A stretch of DNA of 14,712 bases. Origin: Scalindua sp964437425 (GTDB lineage: Bacteria; Planctomycetota; Brocadiia; Brocadiales; Scalinduaceae). The DNA lies in the NCBI GenBank assembly GCA_964437425.1, contig CAYTGO010000073.1:1-14712 (forward strand), written 5' to 3'. Under the pieces are notes generated by a model. It did no database searches, was not told the DNA's origin, and was given only the letters and a program-made list of their open reading frames with translations. Shown one piece after another: positions 1 to 10,200 of the stretch. Position 1 is the stretch's first letter; each line of letters starts with the position of its first letter. The translations under genes were made by a program, and so were the position numbers.

Positions 1-54
1 TATCGTTCCTACATTCACATGTGGCTTTGTCCTCTGAAACACTTCCTTAGCCAT
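1..54 (-). CDS. tuf: Elongation factor Tu, 5' end only (second tuf copy)
   Basis: Partial gene running off the left edge. The 18 visible codons read MAKEVFQRTKPHVNVGTI, the highly conserved EF-Tu N-terminus just before the first GTP-binding loop (GHVDHGKT in the family), which would lie outside the window. EF-Tu delivers aminoacyl-tRNA to the ribosomal A site as a GTP complex. The start ATG is supported by a very strong Shine-Dalgarno sequence 8 nt upstream. It lies 40 nt after fusA on the same strand, the normal fusA-tuf end of a str operon. A separate tuf 3' end lies at the right edge, so the genome has two copies flanking this block, unless the window is circular or the assembly is collapsed. 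The two fragments do not overlap, so the copies cannot be compared here. Confidence 0.95.
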   Translation of the reverse strand, partial: MAKEVFQRTKPHVNVGTI

Positions 55-62
55 ACCTCTTC

Positions 63-69
63 ACCTCCT
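63..69 (-). promoter_or_regulatory. Strong Shine-Dalgarno site of tuf
   Basis: On the minus strand this reads AGGAGGT, a near-perfect complement of the 16S rRNA 3' end, 8 nt before the tuf ATG. It is the strongest ribosome-binding site in the window, as fits one of the most abundant cell proteins. It lies in the 40-nt fusA-tuf gap, where I see no terminator. Confidence 0.85.
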
Positions 70-94
70 AAAACAACTTATTAATTATCTAAAA

Positions 95-2158
95 TTATGT
101 CGTACTGCTATAAACTTTTGCCGGTGCCGGTTTATACTCGCAAGGCTCCATAGTATACGTCCCCCTGCCCTGAGTAATCGATCTTATAACGCTCGAATAT
201 CCAAACGTCTCTGCTAACGGTATCTTACCCTTAACGATCCTCAGATCTCCATCATTAACCATCTCGTCGACTATGGCTCTCCTACTATTAAAATCACCAA
301 GTACGTCACCAAGGTAACTCTCCGGAACCGTAACCTCTATTTTCATTATAGGCTCTAGTAATATAGATTTTGCCTTTTCTACTGCCTTTCTCAAGGCGAC
401 ACCCGCAACATTGTAAAAAGCAAACTCTGAAGAATCAACAGTATGCATATCCCCATCCAACAATGTCACCTTCATATTTACAAGAGGATAACCCCCGGAC
501 ACACCGCTCTTTGCTGTATCCATGATACCTTTTTCTATAGATTTTATATATGGCTTAGTAATCGCACCGCCTTTTATCAAGTCTACGAATTCAACTGACT
601 TCTCTCCCTTATGCGGCTCCAGTTTAATTTCTATACGAGCGTATTGTCCACGACCACCCGTCTGTTTTACAAATTTTTCGTCTATCTCTGCTTCACGCCC
701 TATTGTTTCTCTATATGAAACCCTTGGTGCCCCAACATTTGCGTTTACTTTATACTCACTTAGCATCCTGTTTTTCAAGACTTCAAGATGTAATTCCCCC
801 ATTCCAGAGATAATCAATTGACTCGTCTCGCTATCAGTATGAACCTTAAAAGTCGGATCCTCTTTTGCCAGCTTAGCCAAAACAATAGCCAATTTCTCTT
901 TTTCGGCTTCAGTCTTTGGCTCTATGGCCATAGAAATAACTGTTTCAGGAAATTCTATTTTCTCCAGAATCACAGGATGATCATCAACGCATATCGTATC
1001 TCCAGTACCGGTATCTTTAAATCCCACCACTGCCACAATATCACCCGCCGTAGCGCTTTCCAACTGCTCGCGCTTATCTGCATGCATACTGTAGATACGG
1101 CTTGCCAGCTCTTTCTTCCTTGCTCTTGGATTATAAAGCCTTTGCCCTGATGTAAGCGTCCCGGAATAAATCCGCAAATAGGTTAGATCCCCATGCTTAT
1201 CAGAAGCTATTTTGAAGGCGAGGGCGCTCAAATGCTCCTCTTCGGTGGGCTTCAATTCTGTATCAGTATCGTCTTTTACATTTATGCATTTTACCGGGGG
1301 AATATCCAGAGGTGACGGTAAATAGCTACATACTGCATCAAGCAGCTGCTGAACCCCTCTGTTTTTAAAAGCTGATCCACACAATACCGGCATTAAACCG
1401 TACTTGATGGTTCCTTCACGCAAAGCACTCACAATCTCTTCTTCACTAAGGGCACTCTCACTTAAATACTTATCCATAAACCAATCTACTTTGTCAGCAA
1501 TGCCCTCCAGCATCATCTCTCTATATAGTTTTGCGTCCTCCAACAAATTCTCAGGTATTTCGCGCTCTTCATACTCAGAACCAGTCTTGTCATCTTCGTG
1601 GGTAGTTATTATAGCCTTCATTTTTATTAAATCAACCATACCTTCAAAGTTTTTTTCTTTACCCACAGGGAGCTGCACTGGAACGATATTTTTGTTTAAT
1701 TTATCTTTAATATCATTAAATACTTTAATGAAATCAGCTCCCATTCTATCCATTTTATTAACAAAACAGATTCTCGGAACTTTATATTTATTAGCCTGCC
1801 TCCATACTGTCTCGGTTTGAGCCTCAACTCCACCAACACCACAAAAAACACATATTGCACCATCCAAGACCCTTAGAGACCTTTCAACTTCAATGGTAAA
1901 ATCTACGTGCCCTGGAGTGTCTATTACGTTTATCTGATAATCATTCCAAAAACATGTAGTTGCTGCAGACGTAATAGTAATACCACGCTTTTGCTCCTCC
2001 TCCATCCAGTCCATGGTGGCGGTACCTTCGTGAACCTCACCCAACTTAAAATTCTTTCCTGTATAGAAAAGAATACGTTCAGTAGTTGTCGTTTTTCCTG
2101 CATCAATATGAGCAGCAATTCCAATATTTCTAAGATTAATCAGTTTTTCTTTTTTCAT
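95..2158 (-). CDS. fusA: Elongation factor G
   Basis: A 687-residue translational GTPase that drives tRNA-mRNA translocation and, with ribosome recycling factor, ribosome splitting. The G-domain motifs are all visible: P-loop AHIDAGKT (16-23), the effector-region stretch RGITITSAA (about 58-66), DTPGH (80-84), NKMD (134-137) and GSAFKN (261-266). Domains II to V follow. Domain IV keeps the tip sequence HTVDSSEFAF, with the histidine and aspartate that reach the decoding centre, and the C-terminal domain V ends in GRGTYTMEPCEY. Length is close to the usual 690-700. The ATG is preceded by a modest GGTG ribosome-binding sequence and lies 18 nt after rpsG. Nothing is truncated and the catalytic P-loop/DTPGH set is intact. 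Its place between rpsG and tuf makes it the main translocase rather than a tetracycline-resistance or second EF-G paralogue. Confidence 0.98.
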   Translation of the reverse strand: MKKEKLINLRNIGIAAHIDAGKTTTTERILFYTGKNFKLGEVHEGTATMDWMEEEQKRGITITSAATTCFWNDYQINVIDTPGHVDFTIEVERSLRVLDGAICVFCGVGGVEAQTETVWRQANKYKVPRICFVNKMDRMGADFIKVFNDIKDKLNKNIVPVQLPVGKEKNFEGMVDLIKMKAIITTHEDDKTGSEYEEREIPENLLEDAKLYREMMLEGIADKVDWFMDKYLSESALSEEEIVSALREGTIKYGLMPVLCGSAFKNRGVQQLLDAVCSYLPSPLDIPPVKCINVKDDTDTELKPTEEEHLSALAFKIASDKHGDLTYLRIYSGTLTSGQRLYNPRARKKELASRIYSMHADKREQLESATAGDIVAVVGFKDTGTGDTICVDDHPVILEKIEFPETVISMAIEPKTEAEKEKLAIVLAKLAKEDPTFKVHTDSETSQLIISGMGELHLEVLKNRMLSEYKVNANVGAPRVSYRETIGREAEIDEKFVKQTGGRGQYARIEIKLEPHKGEKSVEFVDLIKGGAITKPYIKSIEKGIMDTAKSGVSGGYPLVNMKVTLLDGDMHTVDSSEFAFYNVAGVALRKAVEKAKSILLEPIMKIEVTVPESYLGDVLGDFNSRRAIVDEMVNDGDLRIVKGKIPLAETFGYSSVIRSITQGRGTYTMEPCEYKPAPAKVYSSTT

Positions 2159-2176
2159 AATACACCAAATTAAATG

Positions 2177-2650
2177 TTACCACGCAAAATGCGCAAAAGC
2201 CTTGTTTGCTTCCGCCATTTTGTGCGTATTTTCCTTTTTAGTAATTGATACACCCTGTTTTTTATATGCGTCAGATAGTTCATCTGCAAGTTTTAAATAT
2301 GTAGCCTTACCCTTTTTACTACGCACGGCAGCAAGTATCCACCTTATAGACAGCGACAACTGCCTCTTCCTTGACACCTCACGCGGCACCTGATAAGTCG
2401 CCCCTCCAACTCGTTTTGACTTTACTTCAACCAACGGCTTTACATTACCAACAGCCGCCTCAAATATCTCAAGTGGCTCTTTGTCTTCAAACCTCGTCCC
2501 TAATACATCCATGGCTTGATAAAACACTTTTTCCGCAACACTCTTCTTTCCTTCATGCATTAAATTATTTATAAACTTAGTAACCAACATGCTTTTAAAA
2601 CGCACATCAGGCCGAAGAAAAACTTCTGTACTCCTATATTGCAGTGCCAT
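2177..2650 (-). CDS. rpsG: 30S ribosomal protein S7
   Basis: 157 residues, the usual S7 length. S7 nucleates assembly of the 30S head by binding the 3' major domain of 16S rRNA, and sits near the E site. Recognisable family stretches are the PDVRF entry motif (about 14-18), KFINNLMHEGKKSVAEKVFY (about 25-44), and PLVEVKSKRVGGATYQVPREV with its conserved arginines in the middle. The C-terminus keeps KKENTHKMAEANKAFAHFAW, ending in the tRNA-contacting helix. The N-terminus (MALQYRSTEVFL) differs from the common PRRR-type start but has the right length. A TAGGAGA ribosome-binding site precedes the ATG. It is 44 nt after rpsL and 18 nt before fusA. In E. coli S7 represses its operon through a long rpsL-rpsG spacer; this spacer is shorter. 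Confidence 0.98.
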   Translation of the reverse strand: MALQYRSTEVFLRPDVRFKSMLVTKFINNLMHEGKKSVAEKVFYQAMDVLGTRFEDKEPLEIFEAAVGNVKPLVEVKSKRVGGATYQVPREVSRKRQLSLSIRWILAAVRSKKGKATYLKLADELSDAYKKQGVSITKKENTHKMAEANKAFAHFAW

Positions 2651-2694
2651 GTATTATCTCCTACATCATTAATTAACAAATAAACTTACACAAA

Positions 2695-3066
2695 CTATTT
2701 TGAGCTTTTCGTCCCGTATTTAGACCTGCCACGCTTTCTACCCTCCACGCCTGCAGTGTCTAATCTACCCCTTATTATATGATATTTAACGCCGGGAAGA
2801 TCACGAACTCTACCCCCTCTTAACAAGACTATTGAGTGCTCCTGCAAGTTATGTCCCTCTCCCGGAATATAACCTGTAACTTCTTTTCCGTTAGTCAATC
2901 TTACCCTTGCAACCTTCCTCAAAGCGGAGTTCGGTTTTTTCGGTGTCCGCGTCATAACCTGAAGGCAAACACCTTTCTTTTGAGGACATCTGTCCAAATC
3001 AAGACTTTTACTTTTACTTTTTATTTTTTTTCTACCTTTTCTTACTAGCTGATTTATAGTTGGCAT
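2695..3066 (-). CDS. rpsL: 30S ribosomal protein S12
   Basis: 123 residues, co-linear without gaps with E. coli S12 by eye. S12 lines the decoding centre and affects fidelity. Family blocks visible are MPTINQLVRKGR (1-12), CPQKKGVC (27-34), TPKKPNSALRKVARVRLTNG (41-60), GEGHNLQEHS (69-78), RGGRVRDLPGVKYH (83-96) and RSKYG near the C-terminus. The two lysines of the first streptomycin-relevant loop (K43, K44) are present. The second loop, however, has arginine (codon CGT) at position 88 where E. coli and many other bacteria have lysine; D89, the usual methylthiolation site, is kept. A GAGGAAT ribosome-binding sequence precedes the ATG. The gene starts 16 nt after rpoC, so the str genes appear to be read through from rpoBC. 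Confidence 0.98.
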   Translation of the reverse strand: MPTINQLVRKGRKKIKSKSKSLDLDRCPQKKGVCLQVMTRTPKKPNSALRKVARVRLTNGKEVTGYIPGEGHNLQEHSIVLLRGGRVRDLPGVKYHIIRGRLDTAGVEGRKRGRSKYGTKSSK

Positions 3067-3082
3067 CTATTATTCCTCTATC

Positions 3083-6000
3083 TTAATTAGACAATGTTGG
3101 TAACAACTCGTCCTTCTCTTCAATTTTATCACTAGCTGCTTCTATTTGCTCTTTCTTCTTAAGCATTTTGTGAAACGGTTTATACCCTGTGCCGGTTGGC
3201 ACCAAGTGCCCAAGAATTACGTTTTCCTTCAAACCAACAAGCTTATCCCTGCTTCCTTCCAGCGCCGCTTTAGTCAACACCTTAGTTGTCTCTTGGAATG
3301 ATGCTGCAGAAATAAAACTTTCTGATTGAACAGAAGCCTTAGTAATTCCCAGCAACAATGGTTCTGCTGCTGCAGGCTTGCCACCCTTTTGCACAGCCTC
3401 CATGTTTATTGCTTTAAATTTGAATTTATCAAGAACTGTTCCCGGCAGCAAATCTGTATCATTGGGCTCGCTCACTTCCACTTTCCTTAACATTTGTCCA
3501 ATAATTATTTCAACATGCTTGTCATCAATTGGCACATTCTGCGAACGGTAAACATTTTGAACTTCCTTTAGTGTGTACTGCTGCAATTCCTCTTCTCCAC
3601 AAATCCTCAAAATATCTTGAAGAACAAGAGGACCTTCTACCAATGCATCTCCCGCTTTTACACGATCCCCCCTGTGCACCCTCAAATGCTTACCCCGAGG
3701 AACAAGATGCTCTACTTCCATCCCAGAATCACCTTTAACAATTATTGTCCTTTTACCTCTTTTCTTCTCGCCAAGTTCTATTGTGCCGGATATTTCACTC
3801 ATCACAGCAGGATCTTTTGGTCTCCTTGCCTCAAAAATCTCAGACACGCGAGGTAACCCTCCAGTTATGTCTTCTGTCCTCGCAATCTCCCTTGGCGTTT
3901 TTGCTAGAAGCGTACCAGCAACGACCTTTGCATTCTCTTCTACTTCTATATGCGCCTTTTCCGGTATTGGGTAAAGTCCCTGGATTTTCCCAGAACTGTC
4001 CTCAAGAATTATTTGAGGATGAAGATCACCCTTATGCTCTACAATAACTTTTCTTTTAATTCGCGTTACAGAGTCATATTCCTTCCGCATTGTTTTATTT
4101 TCTATTATATCTTCAAAACGAACCTTACCCGCTATTTCTGCAAGAATTGGAGTCATATGAGGATCCCACTTGACAATTGCTCGATTAACAGCAATTTTTT
4201 CATTATCTTTTACAAGGACCACCGCTCCTAACGGCACTACATGTTTTTCAATCTGGCGACCTTTATCATTAACAATAAGAATTTCTCCATTACCACTAAG
4301 AGTAATGTTTTCTCCTTCTGGGTTTTCTACCACATTCAGGCTGTCACTATAATTAACCCTACCCGCTCTCCTCACTCTTATTTCTGACTCTTCAATAGAC
4401 CGTGTTGCAGTTCCACCGATATGAAATGTTTTCATTGTTAACTGAGTTCCTGGCTCTCCGATTGACTCAGCCGCAATTATCCCCGCAGCTGTACCTTCTT
4501 CTATCATCCTGCCCTTAGAAAGATCCATACCAAAGCACTTGACACACAAGCCCTGTGCGACTTCACATGTTAACGGAGAACGTACACGAATTTTTTCATA
4601 TCCCAACGCTTCAATCTTCTTTGCCTTCTCTTCTGTAATAAGCTCATTTTCCTTAACAATTTCTTCATCTTTAACCAAATCAACAATATTGTTTAAGGAC
4701 ACCCTGCCAGTTATAATCCTGTAAAGAGGAACCTCCACGCGATCCCCTCTAAACACTGCACTCTTGCTAATCCCATTAACCGTTCCACAATCTTGAGATG
4801 TTATAATAACGTTCTGTGCAACATCCGCAAGCTTTCTGGTCAAATAACCAGAATCTGCTGTTTTTAAGGCGGTATCTGCCAGACCCTTCCTCGCACCATG
4901 TGTTGAACTGAAATATTCTAGCACACTTAATCCTTCACGAAAGTTCGCCTTAATCGGTGTCTCTATTATTTTCCCTGATGGCTTTGCCATTAAGCCTCTC
5001 ATACCAGCAAGCTGTCTCAACTGCTGAGTACTACCCCTGGCACCAGACGCAGACATCATATACACCGGATTAACATATACCTTCCCATCTCTTATATCAT
5101 TCTTAAGCTCGTCCAGCATCTCTTCCGCTACCATTTCCCCGGCATATGTCCAAGTATCAATAACCTGATTATATCTTTCACCCTCGGTAATTATGCCTCT
5201 ATGGTATAATTTTTGTGTTTTTTCTACTTCCTTCTGAGTTTTTTCCAGTATCTGCGCTTTCTTCTTAGGCATTTTTAAATCCATTACTGAGAGCGAGAGG
5301 CCTGCTTTCGTACACTCTTTAAAACCTATCTCTTTTACTTTATCCAACAGGTCAATAGTCGCTCCCTTTCCTAGTATTTTATAACAATCCTGGATAACGC
5401 TTTTTATTGACTGATGATCAAGAGAATAGTTATAAAAAGGCATTTCAGGAGGCAAGGTCTCATTAAATACAACGCGTCCTACAGTAGTAGCACATAACCC
5501 CTTCTCAACCTGCTCAGCATCATCAGTTTTGACAACTTTATTAGAGTCTAATCTGAGCTTGATTTGAGTATGAACTTTTACTTTATTCAGAGAGTAAGCC
5601 ATTAATACTTCATCATAATTACTGAAGCTGCTCAGCTTATCTTCGTTTTCTTTTTCAGCTACCATGGTGGTCAAATAATATATACCCAGAACAATATCCT
5701 GTGAAGGAGTAATCACTGGTTCTCCAGATGCAGGAGAAAAAATATTGTTAGTCGACAACATCAGTGTTCTTGCTTCGATTTGAGCCTCAATAGAAAGAGG
5801 CAAATGCACAGCCATTTGATCCCCATCAAAGTCAGCATTGAAACCACGACACACCAACGGATGAAGCTTAATAGCGTTCCCTTCTACAAGGATCGGCTCA
5901 AAAGCCTGAATTCCCATACGATGTAATGTTGGAGCTCTATTAAGCAAAACCAGATGCTTTCTTACCACATCATCAAGAATATCCCATACTTCCTCATCTT

Positions 6001-7198
6001 GCCTTACCAACATCTTTTTTGCACTTTTTATTGTATCCGCTAGCCCGATTTCCCTTAAACGCCTGATTATAAATGGTTGAAACAATTCCAATGCAATTTT
6101 TTTGGGAATACCGCACTGACTTAGTTTTTGCTCTGGACCAACAACTATTACAGAACGTGCCGAATAATCAACTCTCTTACCAAGCAAATTCTCCCTAAAT
6201 CTCCCCTGCTTACCTTTAATCATATCAGTCAGGGATTTTAGAGGACGACTGTTGCTTCCTAGAATGGGACGCTTTCCCCTTCCATTATCAAACAGAGCGT
6301 CAACCGCCTGTTGCAACATCCTTTTCTCATTACGAATTATTACCTCTGGCGCATTAAGATCTATAAGTTTTTTAAGTCGGTTGTTTCGATTAATTATTCT
6401 CCTGTAAAGATCGTTAAGATCCGAGCTGGCAAAGTCACCACTTTCCAATAAAACCAGAGGCCTTAAATCCGGAGGAATTACTGGCACAGCATCCATAACC
6501 ATCCACTCTGGTTCATTACCAGAATCTCTAAATGCTTCAACAATTGCCAGTCTTTTAATTATATCTTTTGTTCTCTGTTTAGATTTTGTTTCTGCGAGTG
6601 CCACCCTGAGGTCCTTAGACGTTTGCTCCAAGTCTAGATTTTTTAGCACTGTTCGAATAGCTTCGGCTCCCATACCCGCACTAAAGCTATTCTCTCCATA
6701 TAATTCCTGAGCCTCTGCAAACTCATCTACCGACAATAATTGATATTCTTTAAGCGGTGTGCTACCCGGATCAATGACCATATAACCCTGGAAGTAAATG
6801 ATCCTCTCCAACACATTAGTTTTCATGCCCAGGAGCGTTCCTATTCTCGAAGGCATGGCCTTAAAAAACCAAATATGTACAATTGGCGCTGCTAATCCAA
6901 TATGCCCCATCCTCTTCCTTCTTACGCGAGAATGAGTTACCTTAACCCCACACCTATCACACACAATACCTTTATGTTTTATTCCTTTATATTTTCCGCA
7001 AAAGCATTCCCAATTACGCTCTGGACCAAAAATCCTTTCACAAAACAAGCCATCCTTCTCTGCTCGATATGTACGGTAATTTATAGTTTCTGGTTTTTTA
7101 ACCTCACCATATGACTTGGACTTGACATCCTCTGTTGATGCTAAAGATATCCTAACCGAACTGTATTCGTTTATCTTTTCGTATGTACCAACTGTCAT
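3083..7198 (-). CDS. rpoC: DNA-directed RNA polymerase beta-prime subunit
   Basis: 1371 residues. Beta-prime forms the clamp, bridge helix and trigger loop of core RNA polymerase and carries the catalytic magnesium. Visible in order: N-terminal zinc ribbon C65/C67/C80/C83; KRVDYSARSVIVVGP (about 341-355); catalytic NADFDGDQ (454-461) with the three magnesium aspartates D456, D458 and D460; bridge-helix region around HGARKGLADTALKTADSGYL (767-786); second zinc site C804, C878, C885, C888; and the trigger loop around AAGIIAAESIGEPGTQLTMK (904-923). Residues of about 940-1105 form a long insertion in the trigger loop, alignable by eye with E. coli SI3 (WDPHMTPILAEIAGKVRF resembles its counterpart), so the protein is much longer than the roughly 1200 residues of Bacillus. 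The start is supported by an AAAGGAT ribosome-binding site. It lies 95 nt after rpoB; the two are not fused. Confidence 0.98.
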   Translation of the reverse strand: MTVGTYEKINEYSSVRISLASTEDVKSKSYGEVKKPETINYRTYRAEKDGLFCERIFGPERNWECFCGKYKGIKHKGIVCDRCGVKVTHSRVRRKRMGHIGLAAPIVHIWFFKAMPSRIGTLLGMKTNVLERIIYFQGYMVIDPGSTPLKEYQLLSVDEFAEAQELYGENSFSAGMGAEAIRTVLKNLDLEQTSKDLRVALAETKSKQRTKDIIKRLAIVEAFRDSGNEPEWMVMDAVPVIPPDLRPLVLLESGDFASSDLNDLYRRIINRNNRLKKLIDLNAPEVIIRNEKRMLQQAVDALFDNGRGKRPILGSNSRPLKSLTDMIKGKQGRFRENLLGKRVDYSARSVIVVGPEQKLSQCGIPKKIALELFQPFIIRRLREIGLADTIKSAKKMLVRQDEEVWDILDDVVRKHLVLLNRAPTLHRMGIQAFEPILVEGNAIKLHPLVCRGFNADFDGDQMAVHLPLSIEAQIEARTLMLSTNNIFSPASGEPVITPSQDIVLGIYYLTTMVAEKENEDKLSSFSNYDEVLMAYSLNKVKVHTQIKLRLDSNKVVKTDDAEQVEKGLCATTVGRVVFNETLPPEMPFYNYSLDHQSIKSVIQDCYKILGKGATIDLLDKVKEIGFKECTKAGLSLSVMDLKMPKKKAQILEKTQKEVEKTQKLYHRGIITEGERYNQVIDTWTYAGEMVAEEMLDELKNDIRDGKVYVNPVYMMSASGARGSTQQLRQLAGMRGLMAKPSGKIIETPIKANFREGLSVLEYFSSTHGARKGLADTALKTADSGYLTRKLADVAQNVIITSQDCGTVNGISKSAVFRGDRVEVPLYRIITGRVSLNNIVDLVKDEEIVKENELITEEKAKKIEALGYEKIRVRSPLTCEVAQGLCVKCFGMDLSKGRMIEEGTAAGIIAAESIGEPGTQLTMKTFHIGGTATRSIEESEIRVRRAGRVNYSDSLNVVENPEGENITLSGNGEILIVNDKGRQIEKHVVPLGAVVLVKDNEKIAVNRAIVKWDPHMTPILAEIAGKVRFEDIIENKTMRKEYDSVTRIKRKVIVEHKGDLHPQIILEDSSGKIQGLYPIPEKAHIEVEENAKVVAGTLLAKTPREIARTEDITGGLPRVSEIFEARRPKDPAVMSEISGTIELGEKKRGKRTIIVKGDSGMEVEHLVPRGKHLRVHRGDRVKAGDALVEGPLVLQDILRICGEEELQQYTLKEVQNVYRSQNVPIDDKHVEIIIGQMLRKVEVSEPNDTDLLPGTVLDKFKFKAINMEAVQKGGKPAAAEPLLLGITKASVQSESFISAASFQETTKVLTKAALEGSRDKLVGLKENVILGHLVPTGTGYKPFHKMLKKKEQIEAASDKIEEKDELLPTLSN

Positions 7199-7293
7199 AA
7201 TTTTATCCTTTTATTATATTATTTAATAAATAGAGGAAAAACCAAATATCTCAAACTTTCACTTAATGAAAATCACACAACAACCGAATGCGC
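7199..7293 (-). other. AT-rich rpoB-rpoC spacer with rpoC ribosome-binding site
   Basis: A 95-nt spacer without an open reading frame. On the minus strand it has a small imperfect-context stem (TTTCA, loop TTAAG, TGAAA), then a run of T/A sequence, then AAAGGAT at 7205-7211, the rpoC ribosome-binding site 6 nt before the ATG. The very AT-rich stretch could hide a -10 element (for example TAATATAAT), but I see no matching -35 at proper spacing, so I do not call a promoter. No GC-rich terminator hairpin is present. Confidence 0.5.
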
Positions 7294-10200
7294 CTAAATC
7301 ACTTCTTCTTTCTCCAGCGTCAGGGCAAGACCAAGTCCCTCAACCTCTTTTGAAAGCACCTCGAACGATGCAGGAGTCCCTGCTTCTAGTGTATTTTTAC
7401 CCTTTACCATAGACTCATATATCCTTGTACGTCCCTCTACATCGTCACTTTTTACTGTTAGAAGTTCCTGTAAATTGTAAGCAGCCCCGTAAGCTTCTAA
7501 TGCCCATACTTCCATTTCTCCAAATCTCTGGCCACCAAATCTTGCTTTTCCTCCAAGAGGCTGTTGTGTAATTAACGAATACGGCCCCGTTGCTCTGGCA
7601 TGCACCTTCTCATCAACCAGGTGATGCAGCTTCAACATATACATATAACCCACGCATACCTTTTGATCAAAAGGCTCTCCCGTACGCCCATTATACAGAA
7701 CAGCTTTGCCGTCCTCTGGAAGCCCAGCCTCCTTCAAAGTATCCCTTACTTCAAATTCTTTAGCTCCATCAAAAATCGGTGTGACAGCCTGGAAATTTAA
7801 TTTTTTTGCTGCCCACCCCAAGTGAGTCTCCAGTATTTGCCCAACATTCATCCTGGAAGGAACACCGAGAGGGTTCAAGACCATTTCAACTGGTGTTCCG
7901 TCTTCCAAACATGGCATATCTTCCACGGGCAGTATTTTAGCAATAACCCCTTTGTTACCATGCCTCCCTGCCATTTTATCTCCGACAGACAGTCTCCTTT
8001 TCGTTGCAATGGAAATCTTTGCCACCTCTAATACGCCACTTGGTAATTCATCACCTCTTTTTAATTGACTTATTTTTGAATTTTTGTCTTCCTGCAACGA
8101 TTCAATTTTGCCATTATATTCATCGCAAATATTTAAAGCGCTGTCACTTTTCTTTTTATTACTACCTGAATCAAAAGCCCTAATGTCAAATTGCTGCTGC
8201 AAATCAAGAACATGAGCAACCTCAGTTGTGCCAGACACATTTAGTGGCTTGCCAGTCTCCAGACTTACAAGAGCCCCACCAAAAACCTCCTCCAACTCTT
8301 TAACCATTTTGACAAACTCTTTTGATATAGCGTTATCAAACTTCTCTTCTACACTTACTGCCTCATCCTCAATTTTTTTCTTCTTTTCATCTGAAAGGTT
8401 AGCTCTTCGAGAAAAAAGCTGTGTATTTATTACAATCCCTTCGACACCGGAAGGCACTTCCAAAGAGACATTCTTGACGTCCTCTCCTGCTCTACCAAAA
8501 ATCGCATACAACAACTTCTCTTCTGGAGACAGCTCACTTCTACTCTTTGGCGCTATCTTCCCAACAAGAATATCTCCCTGCCTTACATGTGTTCCAATAC
8601 GTATTACTCCGTTTTCATCTAAATTACTGAGTGCCTTTTCTGAAACATTTGGTATATCCCTGGTAAATTCTTCCCTACCAAGAGTTGTCTCTCTGATTTC
8701 GACCTCAAACTCATCTCTATGTATCGATGTGTAACAATCCTTCTTAAGCAAGTTTTCACTAATCACCATAGCATCTTCAAAATTGTAACCATCCCATGTC
8801 ATGAAGGCGACCAGTACGTTTTTCCCTAAGCTCAATTCACCATTACAAGTAGCAGCTCCGTCTGCAATAACCTCATTCTTTTTTACCTTTTGCCCATCTA
8901 CAACTATAGGCTTCTGATTTAAACATGTCCCCTCGTTCAGCCCGACATACTTTCTTAAATTATATGTATCACTATCGTTAATTACTATCTTATCTCCCTC
9001 TACCTTAGTAACCGTACCTGGACTTTCCGCACGAACAACCATACTGGAATTCTGCGCAACAACCTTCTCCATTCCTGTAGCAATAAGAGGGGGTTCTGTA
9101 CGCAAAAGAGGCACAGCTTGCCGTTGCATGTTTGAACCCATTAATGCCCTGTTAGCATCGCTATGCTCAAGAAACGGAATTAAACTTGTGGAGACACCTA
9201 CTAACTGCTTAGGAGACACATCCATATAATCAACATCCTTTGCGTCTACCAGCTTGAAATCTCCACTGAAACGCGCAAGTAACTCTGTACTTGAAGCATT
9301 CTTCTCGAAACACGCATTTGTATCAGCCGGCGCAAGATGCTTACCCTCTTCTTCATCAGCACGAAGATAAACAATTTCATCCGTCATTTTACCTTTATTG
9401 ATTCTCAGGTATGGAGATATCAAAAATCCATAATCATCTGTTGATGCATATATACTTAACGATGCAATCAAACCAATATTTGTACCTTCTGGAGTTTCAA
9501 TGGGACATATACGCCCATAATGCGAGATATGAACATCTCTGACTTCAAAGCCAGCTCTCTTTCTATTAAGACCACCTGGCCCCAAGGCACTTAATCGCCG
9601 TTCATGCGTAAGCTGCGCTAAAGGGTTAGTCTGATCTAAAACCTGAGAAAGCTCACCACGACTAAAGAAATATTCTATTGCGGAAAATATAGTTCTAGAG
9701 TTTATGAGGATCCTCGGCGTCAACAGCTCATAATCTTTGGTATTCATTCTCTCCTGAACAGTTCTCCTAAGCTTAAGAAAACCCTTACGCAATTCTTCTC
9801 CAAACAACTCATCAATAGTTCGAAGACGCCTATTACCAAGATGATCTATGTCATCGATACTTCCCTCATCACTCCTAAGCGTTGTAATGTATTTGATACA
9901 GTTTATATAATCTTCAGGCTTCAACGTCATCTCATCAACAGGCACCTCTTGTCCCAATTTCCTATTCAGCCTGAAGCGTCCTACATGACCAAGTTTGTAT
10001 CTTTTTGAATCGAAAAATTTATCATGAAAAAGCTGCCTGGCCTTATCCAGCTGCTGAGGATTACCAGGCCTAAACCTCGTATAGACTTTCAGCAGTGCAT
10101 CTTCATGCGACTCCGTATAATCCGTTTCCAAAGTATTTAATATCAACGGATCAACCATATTTGTAATAACTTCAACTTTCTTCAAATTTGAGTTTGAAAT

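Noticed and set aside
7199..7293. Internal promoter for rpoC
   Set aside because: Several -10-like A/T strings exist but none has a -35-like hexamer at 16-18 nt.
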